In this document: positions 35,552 to 46,134 of the stretch, in pieces
Position numbering within the stretch: position 1 is the stretch's first letter
Layout: the number at the start of each line of letters is the position of its first letter
NCBI GenBank assembly: GCA_013368325.1
Contig: JAACJK010000219.1
Span: 1,612,001 to 1,676,000, forward strand
Length of the DNA stretch: 64,000 bases
DNA from: Ephemerocybe angulata
Lineage: Eukaryota > Basidiomycota > Agaricomycetes > Agaricales > Psathyrellaceae
Direction: 5' to 3'
Position numbers and translations under genes: made by a program
Notes under the pieces: model-generated
Seen by the model: only the letters and a program-made list of their open reading frames with translations
What the model was told of the DNA's origin: nothing
Database searches by the model: none

Positions 35552-38085
35552 TCAGGCATAAAAGTCGTCCTCCTCCTCTTGCGTCTCCTCCTCTTGCGTC
35601 TCCTCCTCTTGCGTCTCCTCCTCTTGCGTCCATCCGTCCCCGTGCTCGACGTGCTCGGGTTCCTGCTCCCTGGCCTTCTTCGTTTTGAATGACTCCAAGA
35701 TCGCCGCCTGTGTAGCCTCGTCCTCCTCTTCATCCCTGGTTCGCTTCATTCCACGAGGCCCATTCTCGTTGGGGGCGATCGGCTGGCCATTCTGCGGTTG
35801 GACGAGAGGCGCTCTCCTCTGCGCTTGGATTCGAGCCATGTTCTCTTGGCCAGTCTGTTGTCGAGCCCTCTGTTCATTCAACCTCCGCTCCTCCGCGCTC
35901 AAAGGACGGTTCTCGGTGTTGTGCAACACCCCGAACTGCCAACCGGTCTCCCTCTTCACTTCATCCCTAATGGATCCGATTCTCTCGCGGATGCGCTCCA
36001 GTACGAGATACTGCCTGCGGACTGTCTCCCTGATCCCAACATTTTCAGACAAGACTCCGGCCACCCCCATGTGGAACCTTTGAATGTCATGGACAGAGGC
36101 TGGCGCATTATAGACACCCGCCGTTTCTTCATCATCTTCATAGTCGGCGAGGGATGAAGGAGTAGGTGGGACACGACTTTGCGGGCCTTGGGATTGGGAG
36201 AGCTCCACGGCTGCCTGCACCTCAACATGATCGAGGGCTTCCCCAGTCGTCCTGGAGTGCTCCTCCTCAAGCTTAGCATCCTCGCCAACAAAATCTTCCT
36301 CATCGACCCATGCCTTCTCCGCGCCCTCGGACTCTTCTACCGTTCGAAAGGCTCGGCGACGGCGACGGCACTCTTCATCAGGAGTGGCGGGGTCATAGTA
36401 CCCTTCGCCATAGTGAACGGTTGTATCGTTGAAGGGGTCATAAACCGGCTGGGCGTTCTCCTTGTTGGAGTCGCTGGACGCTCCGTGTGCGTTCTCGTCA
36501 ACCTCCTCTTCCTCAACATGTGCCTCCACCAGGGTTCGGGCGGAAGGGGCACTACTCTGGCGGCGGCTAGCCCTCTCCTGCATTGGGGAACCGGGGGCGC
36601 GGTATACATGATTGGCCTCCCTGGGACCATGATGGATTGAATCCCAGGTTTCGTCCGACCCAGGGAGCTGAAACACCGTCTCCTGCTGGGGCGTGGGTTC
36701 TTTCAATGGTCCTGGGTTGTAGAGCGAGCTGTCCGTTCGGGGAGTTTGCGGATTCGACCTCCCACGAGGCTGGGGAGTCTGTGGACGGTGCTGCGAGATT
36801 GATGATATCGCGGTTATCCCGCCGTAGCGGATGGCAGGTGGCTCGTGCTCATAGTACGGGTCTACCCCACCATAGGGATCGGCGACCTGCACGGTACCGT
36901 AGGGCGAGTAAGGGTCTCCAATTCCGGGGCCGACCTGGGGCGAAGGCGTTCTGATCACACCGATGGGCGAGACCGGCGGATCTGAGTCTGCAATCGAGCA
37001 GTGGTTAGCGTCGAGAACGGCTGCTGCAACAGACTAGACACACACCTGGGAAATGGTGAACAGAGCTTTGTCGCTCAAACCTGTTTCTCCTCTCCGAAAG
37101 CTCTTTTGGGGTCTGAGGCTTGGCTGGAGGGCTCAGGGACATCGCGTTTCCACTTCCTTCGTTGCCTTGCTTTTTTCCCCATCCCGAGGGGTAGACGCGG
37201 GGCGAGTAGGATGGAGGCGTTATCTCCTGATTCGAATTGCTGGGCCCAGCCTTGGGAGTATGGTGTACGGGTTTCGTTTCTTTGGGGCTCGAAGATGGCG
37301 TTGCAGGAGCAGCAGGGTCCGTAGTACGGGGAGACTCTGCCACCAGTTGAGCGGGTCTGGCAGCCTCTCGGCGCGCTGCGATATTTGAAGTAAATGTGGT
37401 CCCAGCGGTCGCATCTTGCGGGCGGAAACGAGTTGGTGCGGCTTCAATGACGGGTGAATACTCGCGTTCCTGCTGGTTTCTGGGGAGGCTTGCCGGCTGT
37501 GCGAGGGGGCTTGAGGGGCTGAAGGCCGGGCTCTGGGGGCTCCTGGCTTGGTTTTGTGTCCTTCGGGTGTACTGTGGGCTGTCCTCTAGCTTGGGGCTAG
37601 TGTTCTCATATCGCGGGCTTTGGTGGGCAAGATGTGGACTGGAGAGGTGCTCGGGGGTACCTCCACAGGCTGAAGAGCGGTTCCGACTGTTCGACGCCAT
37701 TTCTACCAGGTGTTGCTGGCTGCTGAGGACGCCCCCTTGTGGTAAGGAATGCCCGTAGCGACCTCCTCGTAGCGGAAGTGGGTTCACCGGGTGGAGTGAA
37801 TGACTGGTCGTCCTGCAATGCGTCTCCTTGCTGTCCTCTTTGTTGGTGGCTGGTGGTTCGTCTTGCGATTCGTCGTCTTCGGATTCTTCAGCATTCTGCA
37901 GCTCGAGAACCTCGTTGATAATCTCGGTGCTCTTCTGGTTCGCCTTGATTCCGAGGTTCTGGGTTGGAGAACGCGTCGCATCGTGCCAGAGGATGAAGGA
38001 GAGCGATGCATACCTTGGCCAGAGCCTGCAGCTTCTTTCGCGAGAGACCCGCGAGGCTTTCCTTCGTGTGCTTGATATCAGACAT
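35552..38085 (-). CDS. SAP-like domain protein, largely disordered
   Basis: Three exons (38085-38014, 37943-37046, 36987-35552) give 801 residues. The N-terminus, SLAGLSRKKLQALAKANQKS followed by TEIINEVLELQ, resembles a SAP motif, a helix-turn-helix that binds AT-rich DNA; it is split exactly by intron 1. The middle is Pro/Ser-rich with many SP and TP sites. A second conserved-looking block near the C-terminal third reads RFHMGVAGVLSENVGIRETV and then QYLVLERIRERIGSIRDEVK, likely a helical hairpin. The tail has four TQEEE repeats. A chromatin or chromosome role is inferred from the SAP-like motif only. Exon 2 ends at a gtgtgt donor that keeps the frame. Confidence 0.8.
35571..35630 (-). repeat. 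15-bp tandem repeat encoding TQEEE
   Basis: The unit cctcctcttgcgtct (plus strand) is repeated about four times without change and codes for TQEEE at the C-terminus of the SAP-like protein. It is a coding minisatellite, probably variable between strains. Confidence 0.9.
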
Positions 38086-39181
38086 CGAGGTTGCGATATA
38101 GATGGGTGGGTCGTTTGGGGCTTTAGAGCGATGAAGATGACCGAGGAGATAGACGAGGTGTTCGACTTTGGTTATGGTTGAAGAGAGAATGGTCTCCGGT
38201 AACCAATTGATTGATATATGTTCTGATTTAGATGCCGGTGAACAATGGCCTCTGCCACTCAACTCATGGTAATGACAAAGTCTCCAATACAGGTCCTTGC
38301 TCGTTCTTTCCTTCGTCTACGATTTATAGTGGGTCTATTGTCCCCATTTGTTTGAACCAGGTGGTCCTTGTCGCCCTCAATCGTCGTACATTAGCGGTGC
38401 CACTCAATCTTGCGAGTGGCTTTGGGCCATTTGCTTTGGTCTGGCCGCCATCTCATTGAGCGGCAAGTTGCTTGTCAGTCATACGCGTACGCTCCGTACA
38501 TGTACCAGTGCCACCTTGCTAATTAGAGACCGTTTGCGTGATTTGGAACGAGCGGGAAGTCCGAGTGCGATTGCGGAGAAGGCTAAATGGAGATTCGATC
38601 ATGATCTTGTTCGCCTCGAACAGACCATCAAAATAAGAAATTGACAAAAAGTCGTCGAAATTCATACAATAATCCCGGGATGTGATTGTAGAGTAAAATG
38701 CAGGGTAGAGATTGCTGGTGACCATTGACTGACCTCAATGAATATGCTGTCTCTCGAGAAGGAGGTGAAAGGATTGCTAGGTGAGGCGGCGGCGGCACCA
38801 TCAGATTCTTTCAGGCGATCTCGATTCGGCGGGGGAGGCTACAAATGCTCGGTTCCTAGAGTCTAGTTCTCTAGTTCATGAAGGGGAAATCGCCTTTTTG
38901 GCAGCATGGTGCAGATATGCGGCGTTCTCAGTCCATAAATAAGACCGAAAAACGAAAACGATATCCTGTCACCTAGGACCATTGTCGCTATAAAGTCTCA
39001 GAGCCACAGGTCAATGCGAGGGTCAATCTTTTGTTCTTTATCCTAGGACTATAAAGATCTTTAAGTGATCCGGGACTGCTTCCGCTTCTCTCTTCCGCGT
39101 CTTCCAATACCGCGCCGACGCGTACCTTCTGCAAGGTCCAACTGGTTTAACTGCTTGCAGCGCAGCAGCCTCGAAAGCCAA
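38086..39181. other. Divergent intergenic region, 1.1 kb
   Basis: The SAP-like gene (minus) and the TPVR coiled-coil gene (plus) start at its two ends. Inside, the plus-strand frame ending at 38644 reads as a membrane helix (LWAICFGLAAISLSGKLLV) followed by a basic helix. A possible short first exon begins with the ATG at 38252. I could not join them convincingly, so no gene is called. Confidence 0.4.
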
Positions 39182-40307
39182 ATGTCGATTGAAGAGATGA
39201 TCGACGACAGGTCTTCTCATAATGCACAGGGATCGCCTCGATTGCCTGCAAAATCTGATGATCACGGCGGGGCGGCACTTAGTGACGAACCGACGAGGGG
39301 GGCGCAACAACCCAGTCCTTCGCCCTCTCAGCCAGAGGAGGAAGCGCATACACCCTTGCGAGCCCGACGAGCCTCCACTAGATTGCCAACACAGGTTCAG
39401 ACTGCAGCTAGATCCACGAAGACAAACGAAGGACAGAGGTTGAAACAACCTTTGGGCGGTTTCATCCATCTAAGAGGAACCCAGGTCATCCCACAGACGC
39501 CTGTCAGAAGAAGGCGTGTGCCAGAACCCCCGAGCAAGCTTCAGGCGCCAAGGGAGATACCTGTTCGGTCTCCTTCAGAACCGCCGGGTATCGTCCAACC
39601 ACCGGGAAAGCTCAGTTGGGCAGCTCTGACAACAAAAAGGCGCGCCCCGGGTGAGTGGGCAGCATCGGATGGCCTGCCCCGCACCCCTGTGCGAAGGCAG
39701 CCACCAGGGACCATCAGTCCCTCACAGCCCATGACGGCACCGCCAGTCATGGCGACGAGAGGAGAGGAGCAAATGGCGGTGGCTTATCAGTCATATGTCG
39801 TGCAACGGTACGAATTGCAAGAAGAAGAAGAGCCGCAGACGCCTGTGCGGACGCGACCCCGAGCTAAAGCCCGGCAACCCAATAACCCGCCCCCCGACGC
39901 GGGGGTCGTTCAGCAAGTCAGGAGTCAGGGGCACTTTAATTCAACGAGTGCGTTCGCTCCTCGCTCCCGGGTTGAAACGTGCTGACTGTTTTGCAGGGAT
40001 CCAGAGCGTAAAGCAGGCGAAAGTATTGCAAAAAAGGGGCCAACCCAGGCAGGCGCCTAACCGAAAAGCGGGGGTGTCGGCCGAGCAGCAACTTGCACGG
40101 CGGGTAACCCAAGACATGGTCGACCTGCACAACGCTGCTGCAGAGATCCGAGAGTTTGCGGCAGAGCTCGAAAACGAGGTCGAGGATCTCCGGAAGACGG
40201 TGGAGTTGACGGCGGTGAGGAGGAAAATCATCGAGGAGGTTGTAGTTTGGATAGAGTCTCGAGCTGAGCAGGTAGTCGACGGTGGAGACCTAGAAGTGCT
40301 TGAATAG
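39182..40307 (+). CDS. Disordered protein with TPVR repeats and C-terminal coiled coil
   Basis: Two exons (39182-39947 and 39997-40307) give 358 residues. The ATG at 39182 is the first in frame. The N-terminal 250 residues are disordered and carry three copies of a (Q/R)TPVR(R/T) motif (PQTPVRRRR, PRTPVRRQ, PQTPVRTRP), which fit the CDK consensus S/T-P-x-K/R. The C-terminal 75 residues are a predicted coiled coil (LHNAAAEIREFAAELENEVE, then LRKTVELTAVRRKIIEEVV). This layout is common in mitotic and cytoskeletal scaffold proteins, but I recognise no family. The 49-nt intron donor (gtgcgt) was chosen over an upstream gtcagg in the same phase because its length and branch-like gctgac fit the neighbours. 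Confidence 0.75.
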
Positions 40308-40706
40308 CGATACCTGTATACTATTTTCATATACCTTAGTTGCAAGCCTGATATGACGTTTTGAGTCAAAGCTGGCGGAAGCGTCGGATTGCGGTGTTGG
40401 AGCGTGGGAAAATGCGATTTGCTGGTGTTGGGGCTGTTGGATATTCGGTGGGCCGTCGTTGCTTCAGGACAGTCTCTTTCCTCTTGCCGGATCGCTCTTC
40501 TACAGCGTCCGCCGTTTCTTTTTAGACACTCCCCGTATTCCAGCAGCTTTCTCGCCTGCTGGCAGGTCATTTTTGACGACCAACCACCACGCGATAAAAC
40601 TTGTCTCTTGAAAAAAACGAAACACAGGAAAGCCTACTACTTTTCCACTTCAAAATTCGTAAGTTTCGCCCCGTTTCGCCGCAGAACACCCTCTGAGTAT
40701 TGCAGA
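40308..40706. other. Leader and promoter region of eIF4G
   Basis: These 399 bases lie between two genes on the same strand. The frame of eIF4G stays open upstream to 40389, but no ATG in that frame precedes 40707. Confidence 0.5.
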
Positions 40707-43700
40707 ATGAGCAAATCTTCGACTGGTTCATCAGCAAAACCGCTTCCAGCAAAGTCAGCCTGGTCAAAGGGTCCCCCGCAGACATCAGCGCCATCCCCCC
40801 GCTCACAGTCACCCGCACCATCTGCTCAATCCCAGAGCCACCTCACCCACTCAAGACGTCCCAGTGCGCTTGGTCAGGCTGTCCCTATCAAAGATGGTGT
40901 CAGTATCCCCCGCAACAACGTAGGCGCCGCTGCCGCAAAACAAGGTAAGCCCTCCCATACCCTCTTTTTTTCCCAGCTGACGCCCTTGACAGGCTCTCCG
41001 GTGACCTTTGGATCCATAGATGACGCATCTGCGCCAATATCCTCGTCGCCAGCAGCCCCGAACCCCATAAAAGAGAGCGTTGTAAAATCTTTTGGCACCG
41101 TTCCAGCTGCACCAGCGACGCCATCGTCCCATATCAATGGCAAACCATCGATATCCGCCTCTCGCCCAACGGGCCCTCCTCTCACAACGCCGTCCACGTC
41201 GTCTTCCGGGGCACCATCTGAGTCGGCTTCAGCATCTGCGACACCCGCCACGACCTCCTCTGGCCACAAGCTAGTAAAGCCCGACATCAAAAAATTGTTC
41301 CAGAGCCCGTCGGCCCCAGCTGCATCGACAAACGAAACTCAGTCTCCGTCTCTTCGCCCAGCGAACCTCCCATCGCAGCAGCAGCAGTCGCATAATCCGC
41401 CTTCTTCATCACAGCCCCAATTTGGCGGTCATTACACAACCTTCGTTCCTAACAGACAACCCGCACCTCCCTCTGGTCCCAACAATGCAACAAGATCGCC
41501 TGTTTACCCTCGCCAAATGCCAAATGGCTCTGGTGGCCGTTCACAACCGCCGAATGGCGGCCAACCAGGGCTGTCAAGTCCTCGCTTAGGTCCGCCTCAC
41601 ACGCCCCAACAGGCTGGTGGTCCCCAACCACCTGCCCCTGTCCCTGGACAGGTGCAGCAGCAGTATTGGCCCGGCTATTATGTACGTCCAAATTTTATCA
41701 TCGGGATCGTGATATTGATGACACTTGTAGTACCCTGCTGAGTACATGGGTTACCCGCCTCCCCAGTGGGGTTACGTGCCGGGAATGCCTCCTCAGTCTG
41801 CCCATCCCGCCCACCATGCCCAGCCTCCTCATATGCAGCCTCACCCTACTATGCCCATGTCACCTCGCAATGCCCCTCAACACCTTCCTTCAACGCCCAC
41901 TATGTCTCATGCTACCCCAAATCCCGTCCACCCTCCTCATCCTCCCCCACCTCTCACCCACACGACCAGCAATATCAGTAGTGTTTCATCACCCCCTCCT
42001 ACTCCATCGACAGCTAGACTGAACCCTGGCTCTTCCGCTTTCGTCCCTCGCCCGACTAGCAAGATCGTCTTGAAGGATAAGGATGGCAAGGAGATTGCCC
42101 TTGAATCGCTTACCAAGACTGCCGCTAGTCCCGCCCATACCTCCGTCTCATCCTCTGGCCAAGCATCACCGTATCGAGGCAGCAGCCCGAGCACGCCCAA
42201 GCGGGCGTCTATCAGGATGGAGAGTGAAGAGCAACGCAAGAAGAGGCTGGCTGAAGAGGAGGAGAAAGAGAAAGAGAAGCAACGAGCACAGGCCGAGGCT
42301 GAGGAGAAGATCAAGAAGCAGAAGGAGGAAGAGGAACGCAAGGTGAAGGAGGAAGAGGAACGCAAGATGAAGGAAGATGAGGAACGTGAACAGGCTCGCA
42401 AAGACGCGGAGGAGAAGGAACGGGTACGGAAGGCTGAGGAAGAGCGCAAGAAGCAAGAGGAGGAGGAACGCAAGAAGAAGGAGGAAGAGGAGAAGGCCCG
42501 TCTTGTCAAGGAGGAGGAGGCACGCAAGCTCAAGGAAGAAGAGGACGCCAAGCTCCGTGAGGAGGAGGAAGAGCGTCAGCGTAAGCTCAAGGACGAAGAA
42601 GAGCAGCGAACCAAGGAGGAGGTTGAACGCAAGGCTGCTGAAGAGCAACGCCAGGCGGAGGAGAAGAAGAAGGAGGAAGAGGCGGAAGCCGCCACGAAAG
42701 CAAAGGCTGCCGACGAGGCCTCGACAACCGCACCCGCAACAGAGGAAGGTGAAGTCGCTGAGGTCAATGGTGAAACTCAGACATCCGACGTCAAGAAGTC
42801 CCTACGCATCGACACCGCCACCCCGACCTCCAACGCTGCTGATCTTGGCAAGCGACCACGGCCAGGCCCTCTCGATCTCACTGCCGCCAAGACCAGTAGG
42901 CAATCCTCTCTCTCTACTGCTCGCAACATCGTCGACATCAACGGTGTTAAATACCCCGAGGGTATCAGCAGCCCTAGACCAGAGTTGAACGAGAACGCGA
43001 AGCCTGGACACTTCCGGTATGCCTCTCCAAACAAAACAAAAACTGTACATTATTGACTTCCTCCCTTTCTAGTTATGACCGTGACTTCCTGTTGCAATTC
43101 ATGGCTATCTGCAAGGAGAAGCCCCCCAGTCTCCCTCCTCTCGACGCCATCGGCCTCGAGCCCATCGACCAGGCAACTTTGATGATGTCCCGCGGAGGCT
43201 CCGGCCGTCACCGCAACACGTCCGGTGCCCCTCCGCCTTCTCGTCAAGCCTCTATGGGTCTCGGCTTCGGTGGTCCTGGCAAGGCAGGGGGAGCCAACTT
43301 TGCTATGGGCAGCTTCGCAGCTCCCGGCAAGCTCACCAGCGAAGAGCGATTTTCCATGGCCAACAACGGTGCTCGCTCTGCGTCTGGCAGCGCTGCTGTC
43401 GGCATTCCCTTCGGCAGAGCCGGAGGACCGACTCCCATGCAGAGGACCGCCAGCCAGGGTGGTCGTGATCGCACTCGCAGCAAGCGTGGCGAGAAGCGCC
43501 CCCCTGCAGAGGGTGGACGTGGTTACCAGCACGACCGTGGTGGCAGCTATGCTCAACAGCAGAACCAAATGGACCTAGGTCCTGTTGCCCCTCTCCAACC
43601 CTCCGCCAACCGTTGGGACCGCAAGGCCGTCGGCGCTGTCGATGTCGATTCGCCTGAACTCGTTGACCGCAAGGTTAAGGGTTTACTCAACAAGCTCACC

Positions 43701-45554
43701 ATGGAGAAGTTTGACTCGATTTCCGACCAAATTATCACCTGGGCGAACAAGTCCGAGCAGGAGAAGGATGGCCGCACTCTCATCCAAGTTATCCGACTTG
43801 TGTTCGAGAAGGCTACCGATGAAGCTGCATGGTCCGAGATGTACGCTCGTCTCTGCCGCAAGATGATGGAACGTATCAGCCCCAAGGTCCAGGACGATGG
43901 TATCACCAACAATGAGGGTAAACCTATCGCTGGCGGTCAGCTCTTCAGGAAGTATCTCCTCAACCGCTGCCAAGAAGATTTCGAGCGAGGTTGGGCTGCG
44001 AAGGAGGCTACTGCTCTTGCTGCAGTCTCAAAGGGGGCTGAGGACGATGCGGTCAAGGCTGCCAACCAAGGCAAGGACGCCGAGACTGAGGAGGTGGCTC
44101 TTTACTCCGACGAGTACTACGCTGCTCAGAAGGCGAAGCGTCAAGGTCTTGGTCTCATCAAGTTCATCGGTGAGCTGTTCAAGCTCCAGATGTTGACAGA
44201 GCGTATCATGCACGAGTGTGTCAAGAAGCTCCTTGGTAATGTTGAGAACCCCGAAGAGGAGGAAATCGAGAGTTTATGCAAACTTCTTGCCACCGTCGGT
44301 GCCATCCTCGATACCCCCAAGGCTCGCGCACACATGGACATCTACTTCGGCCGTATGAAGGAGCTCACCAGAAGCCCCAACGTTAGCTCTCGTATGCAGT
44401 TCATGCTTCAGGTGAGCAATGCAACATCGTCTGGTATCATGCAAGGCGTATTAAACGGATTTATAGGATCTTCTCGAGCTTCGCGAGCGCAAGTGGATTC
44501 CGCGAAATGCTGCCGCAGCTCCTACCACCATCGCGCAAGTACACGAGAACGTAAGTTGCTTTAACTGTGCTTGCCTCGTGTTCCAGTCTTAATAATATAT
44601 ATAGGCCGCGAAGGAGAAGCTTGCCGCTGAGAAGGACAACCTCAATCGCCAATCCAACATGTCTCGCACGAGTTCGAACCGCGGACGTGGCCGCAACGAC
44701 TTCGAGCAACAGGGTCCTGATGGCTGGGCTGTCGCCGGCGGTGCTCCCCGTCCTCCACCGAAGGCTGGAGATCTTTCCAACTTTGGCAAGATCCAGAAGA
44801 CGCAGCCCATGACGTTCGGACCTAGCAGCGTGTTCTCAAAGAAGGATGCCAAAGCACGGGAACCCATCTCTCGTTCCTCATCAAATTCCAATATGTTCTC
44901 AATGCTCAGCCAGCAAGCTGACGCCGCTGCTGAATCGAAGGCTGGTACGTGGCGCGGTAGCAATTTTTATGGCATGTCTTCTAACATTCTGCAAATATTT
45001 TAGAACCGACCCAACGGAGAAGACTCGTGTTGGCACCCCGCACGGTTCCCAAGGAAGAGGGCGCTCCCACCGCATCGGCCTCAGGTGAAGCAGGGTCAGA
45101 AAGTGGCAGTGATGCTGAGGAGGAGGCGGCTGCGCCTTCAGTCGAGATGAGTGACGCGGACGCAAACAAGAAGATTGATGAAGACATCAAGGAGTTGTTC
45201 GCAGTCCGCAACTTGGATGAGGCAGAGGTATACTTCACCGGACTGCCAGCCAAACACCACTCTCGCCTTATCGATAAGATTGTCACCAAGGCTGTCGAAT
45301 CCAAAGCGACGGATGCGGAACTCGTGGCCTCCTTCTTCGAACGTGCGAGCTCGAAGGAGTTGGCTTCATCAAGCTCGTTCGAATCTGGCTTTGAATCCAT
45401 CGCCGAGTTTATCTTTGACATCGCGGTGGATGCCCCAATGGCCCCCAAACTGTTTGCGCAAATGGTGAAAGGAGCCGGTTTGAGCGAGCAGGCACGTCAA
45501 CAGCTCGCGTCGAAAGCCGAGGACAACGACAAGCTTCTCGCCCTTCTATCCTAG
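40707..45554 (+). CDS. Translation initiation factor eIF4G
   Basis: Seven exons (40707-40944, 40993-41681, 41731-43016, 43073-44411, 44467-44550, 44605-44944, 45004-45554) give 1508 residues. The N-terminal half is Pro/Ser/Gln-rich, followed by a long Lys/Glu helix (DNA about 42220-42700). The eIF4E-binding site is YDRDFLLQFM near residue 739, rebuilt across intron 3. The MIF4G domain (about 938-1190; KVKGLLNKLTMEKFDSISDQ, YLLNRCQEDFERGW, GLIKFIGELFKLQMLTERIM, MQFMLQDLLELRERKW) binds eIF4A. RRLVLAPRT follows, and an MA3-like helical domain (about 1370-1508) closes the protein. It bridges the mRNA cap complex and the ribosome. Intron 1 is 48 nt without a stop, so reading through it would add 16 residues. 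Confidence 0.95.
42220..42700 (+). repeat. Lys/Glu-rich low-complexity coding repeat in eIF4G
   Basis: Purine-rich DNA with repeated gaggaggaacgcaag-like units encodes EEERKKKEEEEKA-type sequence over about 160 residues. It predicts a long charged helix between the disordered N-terminus and the eIF4E-binding site. Confidence 0.85.
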
Positions 45555-46134
45555 ATTTCAGCATAATTGGCATTTTGTATTTACTTTCTTGTCTGTTCAT
45601 TGTGACCATGTCTTTGTATTCTTCCCTCATTTTTCCATTCTACTCCACTTCTTGCACTCTCCTTTCGTCTCTCTACTGTGTACTAGTGTGTAGGCCGGCG
45701 CCATGGCGCCGCTAGTATTACCTGACTTGCTCATTCTGCGGCTCGAACACTCCTTTTTTCCTATCCTCTATGGCGAGATCGATTCCCTCATGCATAACTT
45801 ATGTTGTCATGCCCTCATCTGTACAGTAGCAGCCTTACGCCGACTATTATAGAACACTAGATCATCGTAATTGTTTTATTGATGCCGTGGAAAACCACAC
45901 TTGAATGGGGTTAGCCGCGCCGCACTCTAAACCGACGTCTACACAGAAATTTGGCTTGCTCCGTTTCAGATTGCCATTGTGCAAAAAATGTTATAAGATA
46001 GGCTCCTCTCGGTACTCCTCCCTCAAATTCCACCCCGACTTCTCTTCTGTCTTCCCTGTCTTCGCCCCGCGATCTCTGCAAACATCTCGCTTAACAAAGC
46101 ATCCTAGCCCATTTGTCGAGCATCCGTGCCTGGC
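45555..46134. other. Intergenic region between eIF4G and the Trk transporter gene
   Basis: This 580-base stretch contains T-rich 3' flank of eIF4G and the promoter of the transporter gene. No coding exon was seen. Confidence 0.5.

Noticed and set aside
39925..39996. Alternative donor gtcagg in the TPVR protein gene
   Set aside because: It is in the same phase but gives a longer intron with a poorer donor than gtgcgt at 39948.
42166..42767. Long minus-strand frames of Leu or Ser across eIF4G
   Set aside because: Antisense of the Lys/Glu-rich coding repeat.
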